A stretch of DNA of 64,000 nucleotides. It comes from JAVJSD01 sp040219575. Lineage in GTDB: Bacteria > Planctomycetota > Planctomycetia > Pirellulales > Pirellulaceae. The stretch is taken from assembly GCA_040219575.1 (NCBI GenBank), contig JAVJSD010000120.1:124001-188000 (forward strand). The letters run 5' to 3'. Shown here in pieces: positions 1 to 8,381 of this stretch (the first letter of the stretch is position 1; every line of letters begins with the position of its first letter). The notes beneath the pieces are model-generated. The model searched no databases and was not told the DNA's origin. It was given only the letters and a program-made list of their open reading frames with translations. Position numbers and translations under genes: made by a program.

Positions 1-312
1 GAAGCGCTGCGCCAGCCAGGGCAGCCCGGCCATGGCCGCGGTCAGCAACGGCACGCCGATCATCGCCAGCAGGAAATAGCTCCGCAGACGACCCCACCGG
101 GCCGGCATCCGCGTCATCAGGTAGCGGGCCTCCAGCCAATTGTGCGGCCCGGCGAACAGGAAGACGGTGGCGATCGAGAAGGCGACGGGCGTCCACCCGG
201 CCAACAGGCACGCGCCGCCTGCGACCAGCGCAGCGGTAGCCGCGAACGCCCAGGCGGTCGTACCGACGCGCGTACGCGTGCGCGATTCCAGTTGGACGAC
301 GGAGGCCGACAC
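1..312 (-). CDS. Membrane protein, N-terminal part, runs off the window
   Basis: This is the first 104 codons of a gene that continues beyond the left edge. A GTG at 312-310 is the best start: the reverse strand has GGAG about seven bases upstream and no in-frame ATG is available. Two hydrophobic stretches are visible (about residues 17-50 and 80-100), separated by a conserved-looking GPHNWLEARY segment and a basic TRMPARWGRLR loop, as in a polytopic inner-membrane protein. It follows the 356-901 gene by 43 bases on the same strand, so the two are probably co-transcribed. I recognise the general look from planctomycete membrane proteins but know no function. Confidence 0.6.
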   Translation of the reverse strand, partial: MSASVVQLESRTRTRVGTTAWAFAATAALVAGGACLLAGWTPVAFSIATVFLFAGPHNWLEARYLMTRMPARWGRLRSYFLLAMIGVPLLTAAMAGLPWLAQRF

Positions 313-355
313 GTCGCATGCTCCGGAGAGTTCTCGTGTGCTTGTTCGCTTTGCG

Positions 356-901
356 CTAGGGCGCGTCGCGGCCGAGCGTCAGCACCACCGTGTCGCCCTT
401 ATCGACGACTTCAATCACGATCTGCGACTTGCCCGGTTTTTCGGGAAAGGCGAGATCGGCCACCGCGGAGGAAGCCGCCCACAACCCCACGACGCCGGCC
501 GCGACGGCCACGGCGCCGGCGGTCTTCAGGCTGGAGCGTTTGCCGATTCGGCGGATCACCAGGAAGCCGGCCACGACGGCCAGCGAGAGGGCGATGCCCG
601 CCACGATGCTCTGCACCGGCAGGCCGTATCCCGAACCCTCGGACGCCCCCGTCGTCGACGCCGCCCCGGCAAGGAGATGCCGTGGGATCACGATCTTGCT
701 GGTCTTCGCCGAGCGGTCGCGCTTCACTTGGAAATTGACGGGATCGCTGGTCAGCTTCGGCTGCGCCGGCTCCCGCGGGGGTGTTTCCGGTCGTTCGAAG
801 GGTGGCGGAACATTCGGCAGCGCCCGGTCGGCCAACGCCGTGACGGTGAACGCGGCTAGGAAAAAACAGCCCAACAAGACGGACGCGCGGCGAATACCCA
901 T
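356..901 (-). CDS. Exported or membrane protein with two C-terminal membrane segments
   Basis: The 181-residue product starts with a signal peptide (MGIRRASVLLGCFFLAAFTV...ALA). A Pro-rich mature region follows, then two hydrophobic segments (about residues 92-115 and 121-142) and a short tail ending in a beta-strand-like IVIEVVDKGDTVVLTL. The ATG at 901 is preceded by a good AGGGAG ribosome binding site, whereas the longer open frame upstream runs through a dispersed repeat and is unlikely to be coding. The next minus-strand gene (312-1) follows after 43 bases. No family is recognised. The topology suggests a small envelope protein working with the downstream membrane protein. Confidence 0.7.
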   Translation of the reverse strand: MGIRRASVLLGCFFLAAFTVTALADRALPNVPPPFERPETPPREPAQPKLTSDPVNFQVKRDRSAKTSKIVIPRHLLAGAASTTGASEGSGYGLPVQSIVAGIALSLAVVAGFLVIRRIGKRSSLKTAGAVAVAAGVVGLWAASSAVADLAFPEKPGKSQIVIEVVDKGDTVVLTLGRDAP

Positions 902-1090
902 GTCGCTCCCTTTCCTGAATTCGATGCCCTGATGAACGCGGAATCTGCGTCGAGACGCCCGAAATTGTACCTCATCGAGGTGGATTCCCACCAGCAAAAC
1001 GTGAGGGAAACGCCGATCGCGGCGATTCTGCCGCGTGGGCGGACGACCTCGTTGTACGACACAAGCCCCGAGCCCGTTGGGCTCGACTTT

Positions 1091-1227
1091 CACCCTCCCT
1101 TGCGGGAGGGTCGGCCGCGCAGGCGGCCGGGGAGGGGTGAAGCGAGAACCGATTCTATCTCGCGACAACGTTTCCTCGCACATCCGCCCTCCCCTCGCTT
1201 CGCTCGACCCTCCCGGAGGGAGGGTGA
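1091..1227. repeat. Composite dispersed inverted repeat
   Basis: A hairpin CCCTCCC-TTGC-GGGAGGG (1093-1110) is followed by GGCCGC/GCGGCC arms (1113-1128). A mirror-image block then ends in CCCTCCCGGAGGGAGGG (about 1208-1226). The outer parts pair with each other: caccctccc at the left, gggagggtg at the right, and ggggtgaagcgag against ctcgcttcgctc inside. It lies between the divergent genes at 901 and 1460 and encodes nothing convincing. It has the look of the small palindromic repeats scattered through planctomycete genomes. Confidence 0.6.
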
Positions 1228-1271
1228 GAAGATGAGGGCCCTGCCGTAGGAAGATGAGGGCCCTGGCGTAA
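1228..1271. repeat. 22-bp direct repeat, two copies
   Basis: Two adjacent 22-bp copies begin GAAGATGAGGGCCCTG (1228-1249 and 1250-1271) and differ at two positions near the 3' end. They directly abut the composite inverted repeat on their left. The rest of the 902-1459 gap shows no further clear feature. Confidence 0.7.
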
Positions 1272-1459
1272 GGAAGGCCTGAAGATTGGATCTACGCAAG
1301 GTTGTTGGAGTCCATGCAGACTTCTGTAGGACAACGAGGCGGACGACCCGCGGCGGAGCGACGGTGCGGCGGGACCGTGGTTCATGCCGAGGCCAGAAGC
1401 ACTTGGCCGGCGTCCGGAAGTGGATAAGATGGGGACAGTCGCCTCAGGGAGATAGCTTG

Positions 1460-2422
1460 ATGGAAATCACACTCAATCGCAGAGAGTTCGCCGCCGGCAG
1501 CGCCGCACTGGTCGCGGGCTTGATGCTCAGCGGCGATCGGCAGGCCCTCGCCGAAGAACGCGCGCTGACGGAGAAGCGGTTGGTCCTGCTGGGGATCAAC
1601 GCGCTGGCCAGGGCGCCGGAGTTGAACTACTTCACCGACGGCCACCGCGGCGCCGCCATGATCTCGGCCCACATGATGTGCGTCGACAACAAATTCGACG
1701 ACGCCGCCGCCGCCCGCATCGTCGAACTGTTCGATCTCAACTGGGCGCCTTCAAAACTGTGCCAGCCGTTTCCGGCCGGCGATCCGGTGAAGGATGCAAC
1801 CGAAAAGGTCGGCAAAGCGCTGGCCGAGGGAGGCGGGGTCCTGCGGCAGGTCGGCCACGACGCGATCTTCGCTATGCACGCCATCAAGGGATTTCGCATG
1901 TTGCCCGAGACCGCGACCCCGGAGCGCGTCGACGGCGTCTGCAACTTGATTCGCGCCTTCACGCCGTGGCGCGATGTGGAGCCCGATGCGTCGATCCAGC
2001 CGCCCCCCTTCGCCGACGAAAAGGCCGCCTCGCGATTCATCCTCAAGGAAGCCAGCGACTCCATCGATCGGTTCGTCGGCTTCGGGCAGGGCTTCGCCGG
2101 CCACATGCTCACCTTCGGACAATCGTTGGTCGAGATGGCCGCGATGGGCGACGTGGAGTGGGCGGAGAGTTGCCGCACGGCGTTTCGCAAGTACGTGACG
2201 GTGACCCGCCAGGGACCGCAGCCGGGCGACCGGAAGATCAAAGACCACGGCTTCAGCAAACTCCGCCCCGACGACGCGGAGTACTGGCGCCGGCGCGGCG
2301 ACAAGTCGCTCGGCATCGGCCACGTGTTCAAGTATCCGTACGCCTACTACGACTTGCTCGACCGGGCCGAGGATCCGGAGTTGGCGAAGGAACTCGACGC
2401 CAAGGCCTGGCAGTTGTTTTGA
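1460..2422 (+). CDS. Tat-signal exported protein of unknown function
   Basis: The product has 320 residues. The ATG at 1460 follows a GGGAG ribosome binding site (1447-1451). The N-terminus has a twin-arginine motif (NRREF) followed by a hydrophobic AAGSAALVAGLMLSG segment and an Ala-x-Ala-like site near ALAEE, indicating Tat export. The mature part is mainly helical, with conserved-looking stretches YFTDGHRGAAMISAHMM and GHVFKYPYAYYDLLDRA. No catalytic motif or Pfam family is recognised. It stands alone, with repeat-rich gaps on both sides. Confidence 0.75.
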   Translation: MEITLNRREFAAGSAALVAGLMLSGDRQALAEERALTEKRLVLLGINALARAPELNYFTDGHRGAAMISAHMMCVDNKFDDAAAARIVELFDLNWAPSKLCQPFPAGDPVKDATEKVGKALAEGGGVLRQVGHDAIFAMHAIKGFRMLPETATPERVDGVCNLIRAFTPWRDVEPDASIQPPPFADEKAASRFILKEASDSIDRFVGFGQGFAGHMLTFGQSLVEMAAMGDVEWAESCRTAFRKYVTVTRQGPQPGDRKIKDHGFSKLRPDDAEYWRRRGDKSLGIGHVFKYPYAYYDLLDRAEDPELAKELDAKAWQLF

Positions 2423-2467
2423 CATCGGTCTCCGAGTTGGCGTTGAAGCCTGTCGGATGTGCGAGAT

Positions 2468-2617
2468 GGCAGAAGAATGGGTGGCAAAAAGATGAAGAGC
2501 GGCGACGGCGTCGACTGACAAGCGACAAGAACGCTGGCGTTGGAAGTAGCCGCGTGCATTGCCTTGCTCGGGCGCCTCACCCTTGCTCTTCATTTTTCTG
2601 CCACCCATTCTTCTGCC
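2468..2617. repeat. Long inverted repeat (33-bp arms, 84-bp loop), MITE-like
   Basis: The arms at 2468-2500 and 2585-2617 are reverse complements at 31 of 33 positions. Each contains GAAGAATGGGTGGCA. The 84-bp interior carries no gene. The element fills most of the 288-bp gap between the Tat protein and the hydrolase fusion. Its size and symmetry resemble a small non-autonomous mobile or palindromic element. Possible target duplications were not resolved. Confidence 0.75.
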
Positions 2618-2710
2618 ATTGCGGCCTTCCGCCCCGACAGTGTTGTCGTGCTGTGATCACCACTTCATAACAAACATTCGCTGGAACAAGTCGCTCCGAA
2701 GGCGGTCTTC

Positions 2711-4495
2711 ATGAAACGCGTGCTGTTGATTCTTATCGTGTCCAGCTTCGCCTTCTTCGCCGCGGCCGCGCCGTGCGGCGCGCAAACGCCGCCGGCCGAA
2801 CCCACCAACGCCGCCGAAGCGGCCGCCCAACAGGCGCGGCAGGAGGCCGAGTTGGAGGCGAAGTACCAGGTGTGGGTGAAGACGCTCTCGCCCCCGCGGC
2901 AGGCCTGGGAGCGCGTGCTGCAGGCCGAATTGGGCGGCTTCTACCTGCCGATCCACAAACGCGAAAAGGTCGCCGGCCGGGCCAACGCCTGGGATTTCGT
3001 CGAGGACGATCCCGCCCTGCCGCGCGTGCTGCTGATCGGCGATTCCGTGTCGCGGGCCTACACGCAAACGGTGCGCAAGCAACTCGCGGGCAAGGCGAAC
3101 GTCCATCGGGCGCCGGCCAACTGCGGGCCGACGGCGACCGGCGTCAAGAAGATCGACGTCTGGCTGGGCGACGGAAAGTGGGACCTCATCCACTTCAACT
3201 TCGGCATCCACGATCGCGCCACGCCGATCGGCGACTACACGCAGCGGCTCGAACAGCTCATACAGCGAATGCAACAGACCGGCGCGACGCTCGTCTGGGC
3301 CAGCACCACGCCGATTCCCGACCTGCCGGAGAAGAAGTACACCGCGGACTCGATCGTCGAGCGGAATGCGGCCGCCGCGGAAGTGATGGAGAAACACGAC
3401 ATCGCGATCGACGACCTTTTCGCCGCCGTCACGCCGCGTCTGGCGGAATTGCAGAATGCCAACGACGTGCACTTCAACGGCCCCGGCAACGAGTTTCTCG
3501 GACAGCAAGTGGCCCGGTTTTTAGAACCACGGTTGGGCCGCCGATTCGAACTCACCGCCCGCGCCAGCGAGATCGACGCCCGGGCGAAAGCACATCCCGA
3601 GATCGGTTTCGTGTTCGCCGACGAAAAGGGCCAGCCGCAAGATGTGCAGCACGCAATCGTCGACACCCGCGTCGCCCCGCGCGGACAACTTGTGATCTGG
3701 CTGATGGGGCACAACCAGGGCTTGTTCGAGCGGATCGCCGGCTACGGCCTGCATGCCGTTCAGGTCCATTACGCCAACCGCTGGTTCGGATCACTCGACG
3801 CCGAGCGCCGCGACGACGGCGTCACGCTCGGCAAGATCCGCCTGGAAGCGGCCACCGGCGAAGACCACAGCCCGATCGTCGAAATCCCGCCAGCGGACGG
3901 CATGCAGGCGCGAGCCCTCGAGTTCGTGAAATGGCTGGCGCGGGAGAATCCTGAGGGAGAGTGGGAGCAATTCCTCACCGACGACCGCGGCGATCTGCAA
4001 TGGGAGAAGGTGATCGTGGCGGGCATCTCGCACGGCTCGACGACCGCCGCGCGATTCGCCAAACACCAGAAATTGGCTCGTGTGGTGATGTTCTCTGGCC
4101 CGCGCGACCAGTTTGAATCGTGGCAGGGCTTCCCGTCGGCCACGCCGGCCAATCGCTACTTCGGCTTCACCCACGTGTTGGACGGCGGCTGGACCGGCGA
4201 CCACTATTGCCGTTCCTGGCAAATGCTGGGGCTGGCGGAGTTCGGCCCGATCGTGAACGTCGACGAGGTCGCCCCGCCATTCGGAGACTCCCGCCGGTTG
4301 ATCACCAATAGCGACGTCGACGACAACCCTCGCCGCGCGCACACGATGGTCGTGCCCGGCGGCTCGGCCGTGAAGGACGACCAGGGCCGCTACGTTCATG
4401 AGGCGGTTTGGCGCTACCTGTTCACGCACCCCGTCGACCGCGTCGGCAAGCCCACCCCGCTCGACCCCGATTGCCGGGTGGCTCCAAGCCGCTGA
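2711..4495 (+). CDS. Exported SGNH hydrolase fused to an alpha/beta-hydrolase
   Basis: The 594-residue protein has a signal peptide (MKRVLLILIVSSFAFFAAAAPCGA). The first domain (about residues 100-275) is SGNH/GDSL-like: a GDSVS block places the nucleophile at Ser112, NFGIHD follows, and the D-x-H block (DVH, residues 252-254) gives the other triad members. The second domain (about 300-580) is an alpha/beta-hydrolase: VIVAGISHGST is a nucleophile elbow with Ser440, and GWTGDHYC and PRRAHTMV may supply the acid and the His. Such exported esterase/lipase-like proteins are common in planctomycetes and probably deacylate polysaccharides or lipids, but the substrate is not evident. No strong Shine-Dalgarno precedes the ATG. 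Confidence 0.8.
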   Translation: MKRVLLILIVSSFAFFAAAAPCGAQTPPAEPTNAAEAAAQQARQEAELEAKYQVWVKTLSPPRQAWERVLQAELGGFYLPIHKREKVAGRANAWDFVEDDPALPRVLLIGDSVSRAYTQTVRKQLAGKANVHRAPANCGPTATGVKKIDVWLGDGKWDLIHFNFGIHDRATPIGDYTQRLEQLIQRMQQTGATLVWASTTPIPDLPEKKYTADSIVERNAAAAEVMEKHDIAIDDLFAAVTPRLAELQNANDVHFNGPGNEFLGQQVARFLEPRLGRRFELTARASEIDARAKAHPEIGFVFADEKGQPQDVQHAIVDTRVAPRGQLVIWLMGHNQGLFERIAGYGLHAVQVHYANRWFGSLDAERRDDGVTLGKIRLEAATGEDHSPIVEIPPADGMQARALEFVKWLARENPEGEWEQFLTDDRGDLQWEKVIVAGISHGSTTAARFAKHQKLARVVMFSGPRDQFESWQGFPSATPANRYFGFTHVLDGGWTGDHYCRSWQMLGLAEFGPIVNVDEVAPPFGDSRRLITNSDVDDNPRRAHTMVVPGGSAVKDDQGRYVHEAVWRYLFTHPVDRVGKPTPLDPDCRVAPSR

Positions 4496-4507
4496 CTCTG
4501 AAGTGCG

Positions 4508-4606
4508 GTAGGTCAGGCATCGCCTGACGAGGGCAGTCCACCGGCCCTCGACGGGAACAGGCGGCGGTCCGACGCGCTGAGTTTCGTCGGGCATTGCCTG
4601 ACCTGC
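4508..4606. repeat. Dispersed palindrome pair (GTAGGTCAGGCAT family)
   Basis: The arms at 4508-4530 and 4584-4606 are near-complementary, and each also contains its own palindrome (GTCAGGC...GCCTGAC). A related fragment (gtaggtcgggcatcgg) appears at about 8328-8343, after the transporter gene. The remainder of the 4496-4829 gap, including a partial gtaggtcag match near 4651, holds no gene. Confidence 0.7.
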
Positions 4607-4829
4607 GCGACTACGAGCTACATGTCCGAATCGCTTCCCCGACCGACATCCGTAGGTCAGCCACCGCCCGCAAGTAGCATGGCCGCCCTCGGCCGTGAAT
4701 CCGCGCTGCCCGGGGCTGTCGAAGCTCATTTCCAACCCGTCGGGCGATCTGAAGTCGCCATCCACCGCCCGATCTGGCACAATAGGCGGGGCCTTCATTC
4801 CGCACACCCCAACTCACTCCCAGCGTCCC

Positions 4830-6185
4830 ATGCTACGAGTTTTTGGACCGGCGAAAGCCGACGCCGTCAATCGCCGCAGCTTCCTTCAGGCCGGAGCGCT
4901 CGGCGCGGGCGGCCTTGGATTGAGCCAACTGCTGAAGCTTCGGGCGGAAGGCGCCGTCAATGCGTCGCGCCGGAACACCGCCGTGATTCTGTTCTGGCTC
5001 AGCGGCGGGCCGGGCCACATGGAGACCTGGGATCCCAAGCCCGACGCGCCGCGCGAGTATCGCGGACCGCTCGGGGCCATCGCGACCAGCGTCGCCGGGG
5101 TGCAGTTCGGCGAGTTGATGCCGCGGCTCGCCCGGCAGATGGACCAGTTGGCCGTGCTGCGGACCGTCAATCATGGCTCGGGCGACCACACCAAAGGCAA
5201 CCACTGGATGCTGACCGGCTTCGAAGGGCCGGCGTTCAACGCTCCCGACAACCGCCAGCAGCGGCGGCCCGCGATGGGCGCGGCCGTCGCCAAGACGCGC
5301 GGGGCGAACCGCGCGGGCATGCCGGCGTATGTCGGCGTTCCGCACTTGCGCGGCGGCACCGACAACCTGTTCCACTACGGCGCCTATCTCGGCGGCGGTT
5401 ACAACCCGTTCGTTGTGAATTCCGATCCCGCCTCGGACGATTTCGCCGTCCGCAACCTGACGCTCCCTCCCGAGTTGTCGCGGCCGCGCTTGGCCGACCG
5501 CTTGAACCTGCTGAAATCGATCGACACGCTGTCGCGGGCCAACGAGCGCGCGATGCAGGATCTCGACGAGCATCACCAGCAAGCGTTCGACCTGTTGACC
5601 AGCCGACGCGTGCGGGAAGCGTTCGACATCGACGCCGAGACCGACGTCACCCGGCAGTCGTACGGCATGCACACGTTCGGCCAGTCGGCCCTGGTCGCCC
5701 GACGCTTGGTCGAGCGAGGCGTCACCTTCGTCACGGTCAACTGCGTCCCATGGGACCATCACGGCTCGGCCAATCGCTACCCGACCGAAGAAGGCGCGCG
5801 GCTGCTGATTCCGCCGCTGGACAATGCGATGGCCGGATTGATCGAGGACTTGCAACAGCGCGGCCTGTACGACGACGTGCTGGTGATCGCCATGGGCGAA
5901 TTCGGCCGCACCCCGCGGATCAACACGTACGCGGGCCGCGATCACTGGGGCAAGACGTTCAGCGTCCTGATGGGTTGCGGCGGCATGAACATGGGACAGA
6001 CGATCGGCCGCTCCAGCGCTCGCGGTGAATATGTGGTCAACCGCCCGATTTCGCCCCAGGACGTCGCCGCCACGGTCTACCACCACCTGGGAATCGACGG
6101 CGCCGCGACCTGGTTTCACGACGAACTCGACCGCCCCTTGCCCTTGATCGCCGACGGTGAACCTATCGCCGAACTGTTCGCGTAG
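4830..6185 (+). CDS. DUF1501 family protein, Tat-exported
   Basis: The 451-residue length is typical for DUF1501. The ATG at 4830 puts a twin-arginine motif (NRRSFLQAG) and hydrophobic ALGAGGLGLSQLL near the N-terminus; the in-frame ATG at 4695 would bury it. Family landmarks are present: LFWLSGGPGHMETWDPKPDAP near residue 55, an N-terminal MPRLARQMDQLAVLRT block, a C-terminal VLVIAMGEFGRTPRIN and GRDHWGKTFSVLMGCGG. The fold is related to alkaline phosphatases/sulfatases, but the function in planctomycetes is unproven. It is a single gene here, separate from the second DUF1501 gene at 19580. Confidence 0.9.
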   Translation: MLRVFGPAKADAVNRRSFLQAGALGAGGLGLSQLLKLRAEGAVNASRRNTAVILFWLSGGPGHMETWDPKPDAPREYRGPLGAIATSVAGVQFGELMPRLARQMDQLAVLRTVNHGSGDHTKGNHWMLTGFEGPAFNAPDNRQQRRPAMGAAVAKTRGANRAGMPAYVGVPHLRGGTDNLFHYGAYLGGGYNPFVVNSDPASDDFAVRNLTLPPELSRPRLADRLNLLKSIDTLSRANERAMQDLDEHHQQAFDLLTSRRVREAFDIDAETDVTRQSYGMHTFGQSALVARRLVERGVTFVTVNCVPWDHHGSANRYPTEEGARLLIPPLDNAMAGLIEDLQQRGLYDDVLVIAMGEFGRTPRINTYAGRDHWGKTFSVLMGCGGMNMGQTIGRSSARGEYVVNRPISPQDVAATVYHHLGIDGAATWFHDELDRPLPLIADGEPIAELFA

Positions 6186-6213
6186 TGCTTTTCGACGTCT
6201 TGATTTGCCGGTG

Positions 6214-6245
6214 GCCGAACTCGTGAGAGCTCGTGAGAGTTCGGC
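6214..6245. repeat. Short inverted repeat
   Basis: GCCGAACTC (6214-6222) is the exact complement of GAGTTCGGC (6237-6245), separated by 14 bases that include a repeated CGTGAGAG. It sits just past the DUF1501 stop and could act as a terminator hairpin or be a dispersed palindrome. No T-run follows. The rest of 6186-6488 shows nothing clear. Confidence 0.45.
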
Positions 6246-6488
6246 AATGTGGTGCAACGACCGAGCTTCCAGAAGTCTCACGACCTCTCCTGCCCTAGGC
6301 CCTAGCGACAACGCGGGGCACGCCATTTCGGCCCCAAGAGAACGACCCTCGGGAGGCGCCCGACCTGACGGGCTGATCGGGGGGCCGTGCTTTCTCGCGC
6401 TGGGCGAAACCGCTCTTGACGTTTGTTCGCCGACGTCGCTAACGTTCCCGCCTCCTCACGTGTCTTCTCTCTTCGAGTGAATTCCGTC

Positions 6489-7097
6489 ATGCATATTGGT
6501 CGCCGTGCATTCTTGCTGCGCGGGCTGGCGCCGGTCGTTTCGGCGACGCTTTTAACGCCCGCCCTTTCGGGTTGCGGCTCGATCCTGTATCCCGAGCGCG
6601 TGGGACAGCCGCGCAATGGGCCGCTGGACTGGAAGGTGGTCGCGCTCGATGGTTTGGGGCTGTTGCTGTTCTTCATTCCGGGCGTGGTGGCGTTCGCGGT
6701 CGACTTTTACAACGGGACGATCTTCCTGCCCACGTATGCGCCGCCTTCGCCGTTGTGGGAGTCCCAACCCGATCCGCAGCCGCAAGAGTTTTACCTTCCG
6801 CCTCCCCCCGACACACCCCAAGCCGCCGCCGGCTTGTGGGATGCGGCGCAGTTCGAAACGATCGACGTGCCGCCCGATGAATTGACGCGGATCGAGATCG
6901 AACGTTTGGTCTCCCAGCGCATCGGCCGCCCGGTGAGGCTCGACGACGACGACGCCAAAGTCGCGGCGCTCGACGACCTCGACAGCTTCGGCGCTCGGGC
7001 TCGTGAACTCGCGGCGGGCGAAATCAAGCCCCTGCCGCTGGATCGCGCCTTTCAACCACGCGCGACGCCCCGCGACCGCTTCTCGCGCGACGCCTGA
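6489..7097 (+). CDS. Small lipoprotein with one membrane-like segment
   Basis: The product has 202 residues. The N-terminus has an RR pair, a hydrophobic stretch and a lipobox LSGC, which predicts lipidation at about Cys30. GSILYPERVGQP follows and then a strongly hydrophobic LLLFFIPGVVAFAVDFYNGTIFLP segment (about residues 55-80). I associate this pattern, CGS-x-LYPER-x-GQ followed by FFIPG-x-x-AFAVDF-x-x-GTI-x-LP, with small proteobacterial lipoproteins of unknown role. The C-terminal 100 residues are charged, Pro-rich and specific to this protein. No operon partner is close. Confidence 0.75.
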   Translation: MHIGRRAFLLRGLAPVVSATLLTPALSGCGSILYPERVGQPRNGPLDWKVVALDGLGLLLFFIPGVVAFAVDFYNGTIFLPTYAPPSPLWESQPDPQPQEFYLPPPPDTPQAAAGLWDAAQFETIDVPPDELTRIEIERLVSQRIGRPVRLDDDDAKVAALDDLDSFGARARELAAGEIKPLPLDRAFQPRATPRDRFSRDA

Positions 7098-7238
7098 ACG
7101 TGTTCCGCAAGCGGCCATGGCGATCGGCGTCGGCGTCGTGTTCGACACCGGTCCTCTTCGAACCCGACAAGCCGTGGGGCCTTGGCGCGCGACCGCCCAT
7201 TTGAAACAACAGCCCCAGTGCAGGCCGCCGAAGCCCAA

Positions 7239-7270
7239 GCGGGTGGCGTGAGGAGCGGGTGGCGTGAGGA
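7239..7270. repeat. 16-bp tandem duplication
   Basis: GCGGGTGGCGTGAGGA occurs twice in tandem (7239-7254 and 7255-7270), followed by three spaced GATGTCGG copies up to about 7318. They lie in the 342-bp gap between the lipoprotein and the transporter, which otherwise shows no gene. Confidence 0.6.
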
Positions 7271-7439
7271 CGGGGCCGAGTCGATGTCGGCGTTCGATGT
7301 CGGCGCTTGATGTCGGAGTCGAGGCCCGAAGTACGGTCCGCGGACGTCGCATGCGGGAACGACCCGACGGCGGCGCCGCGTCGCCAACGCGATATGGAGG
7401 ACGGGAAACACGTCCCATCTCTACCTGCTGCTCCCGCTG

Positions 7440-8306
7440 ATGTCGAGCGTGACGTTCGCGCTGGGCATGTTGTTCATCAGCCTGGCCATCCAACGCGGGA
7501 TCAAACCCTGGACCGGCACGTTCTACAGCAACCTGTGCCTGGGCGTCGTGTGGGTGGTCATCGCGCTGGTCAACGGTGAAATCGCGCCGATCTCTCAGTG
7601 GCCGCGCGCGGCGATCGTGGGGCTGCTGTTCCTGTTGGGGCAGCTGCTCACCTATATGGCGTTTCGCTTCGGAGACGTCTCCGTGGCGACGCCCGTCTTC
7701 GGCGTGAAGATTCTGTTTGTCGCCGTGTTGTCGTCGATCACCGGGGGATCGCCCGCACCGCCGGCGATCTGGTTGTCGGCCTTCGCCGCCACCTGTGGTG
7801 TGATGCTCGTGCAGTGGCGGCCGCGCAACGTCGTCCAGCAACATCGCCGGCACAAAAGCACCACCCTGACGGTCCTGCTCGCGATGGCGGCCGCGCTATC
7901 GCTTTCGGGATTCGACATCCTGTTGCAGAACTGGGGCGTCGCCTCCGGAACCTGGCGTTTCCTGCCGATCGTGTTTGTCTCGGCGGCGCTGCTGAACTGC
8001 CTGCTCATTCCCTGGATCGACCGCCTGTCGACGCTCCGCGAACTCGGCGGGTTGCGGCCGATGCTGATCGGCTGCCTGCTGATGGCGGTGCAGGCCATGG
8101 GCATGTCGGTGACGCTGGCCAGCTTCGGCGACGCCACCCGCGTCAACGTGGTGTACGCCCTCCGCGGACTGTGGGCGCTGGGGCTGGCCTGGTGGCTGGC
8201 GAAGCACTTCGAAGGGGGCGAGCAGTATCTGCCGCGCACCGTGATGCTGAGCCGCGCCGCCGGCGCCCTGCTGCTGACCGGCGCGGTGATCCTGGCCCTG
8301 CTGTGA
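7440..8306 (+). CDS. EamA/DMT-type membrane transporter
   Basis: The 288-residue protein has about ten hydrophobic segments arranged as two similar halves, as in the drug/metabolite transporter superfamily. The substrate cannot be read from sequence. The first helix clearly starts before the first ATG: in-frame codons upstream read HLYLLLPL directly into MSSVTFALGMLF. No ATG, GTG or TTG is placed well there, although GGAGG lies at about 7396-7400. The true start may therefore be a CTG or another rare codon near 7416-7437, and I give the first ATG. It converges with the FG-GAP gene on the other strand. Confidence 0.75.
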   Translation: MSSVTFALGMLFISLAIQRGIKPWTGTFYSNLCLGVVWVVIALVNGEIAPISQWPRAAIVGLLFLLGQLLTYMAFRFGDVSVATPVFGVKILFVAVLSSITGGSPAPPAIWLSAFAATCGVMLVQWRPRNVVQQHRRHKSTTLTVLLAMAAALSLSGFDILLQNWGVASGTWRFLPIVFVSAALLNCLLIPWIDRLSTLRELGGLRPMLIGCLLMAVQAMGMSVTLASFGDATRVNVVYALRGLWALGLAWWLAKHFEGGEQYLPRTVMLSRAAGALLLTGAVILALL

Positions 8307-8381
8307 AGCGAGTGCGCGGGCGACGGGTAGGTCGGGCATCGGCCGCTCTCGTCCGTGAACCGTGCGGCCGCCCGGCGGCGC

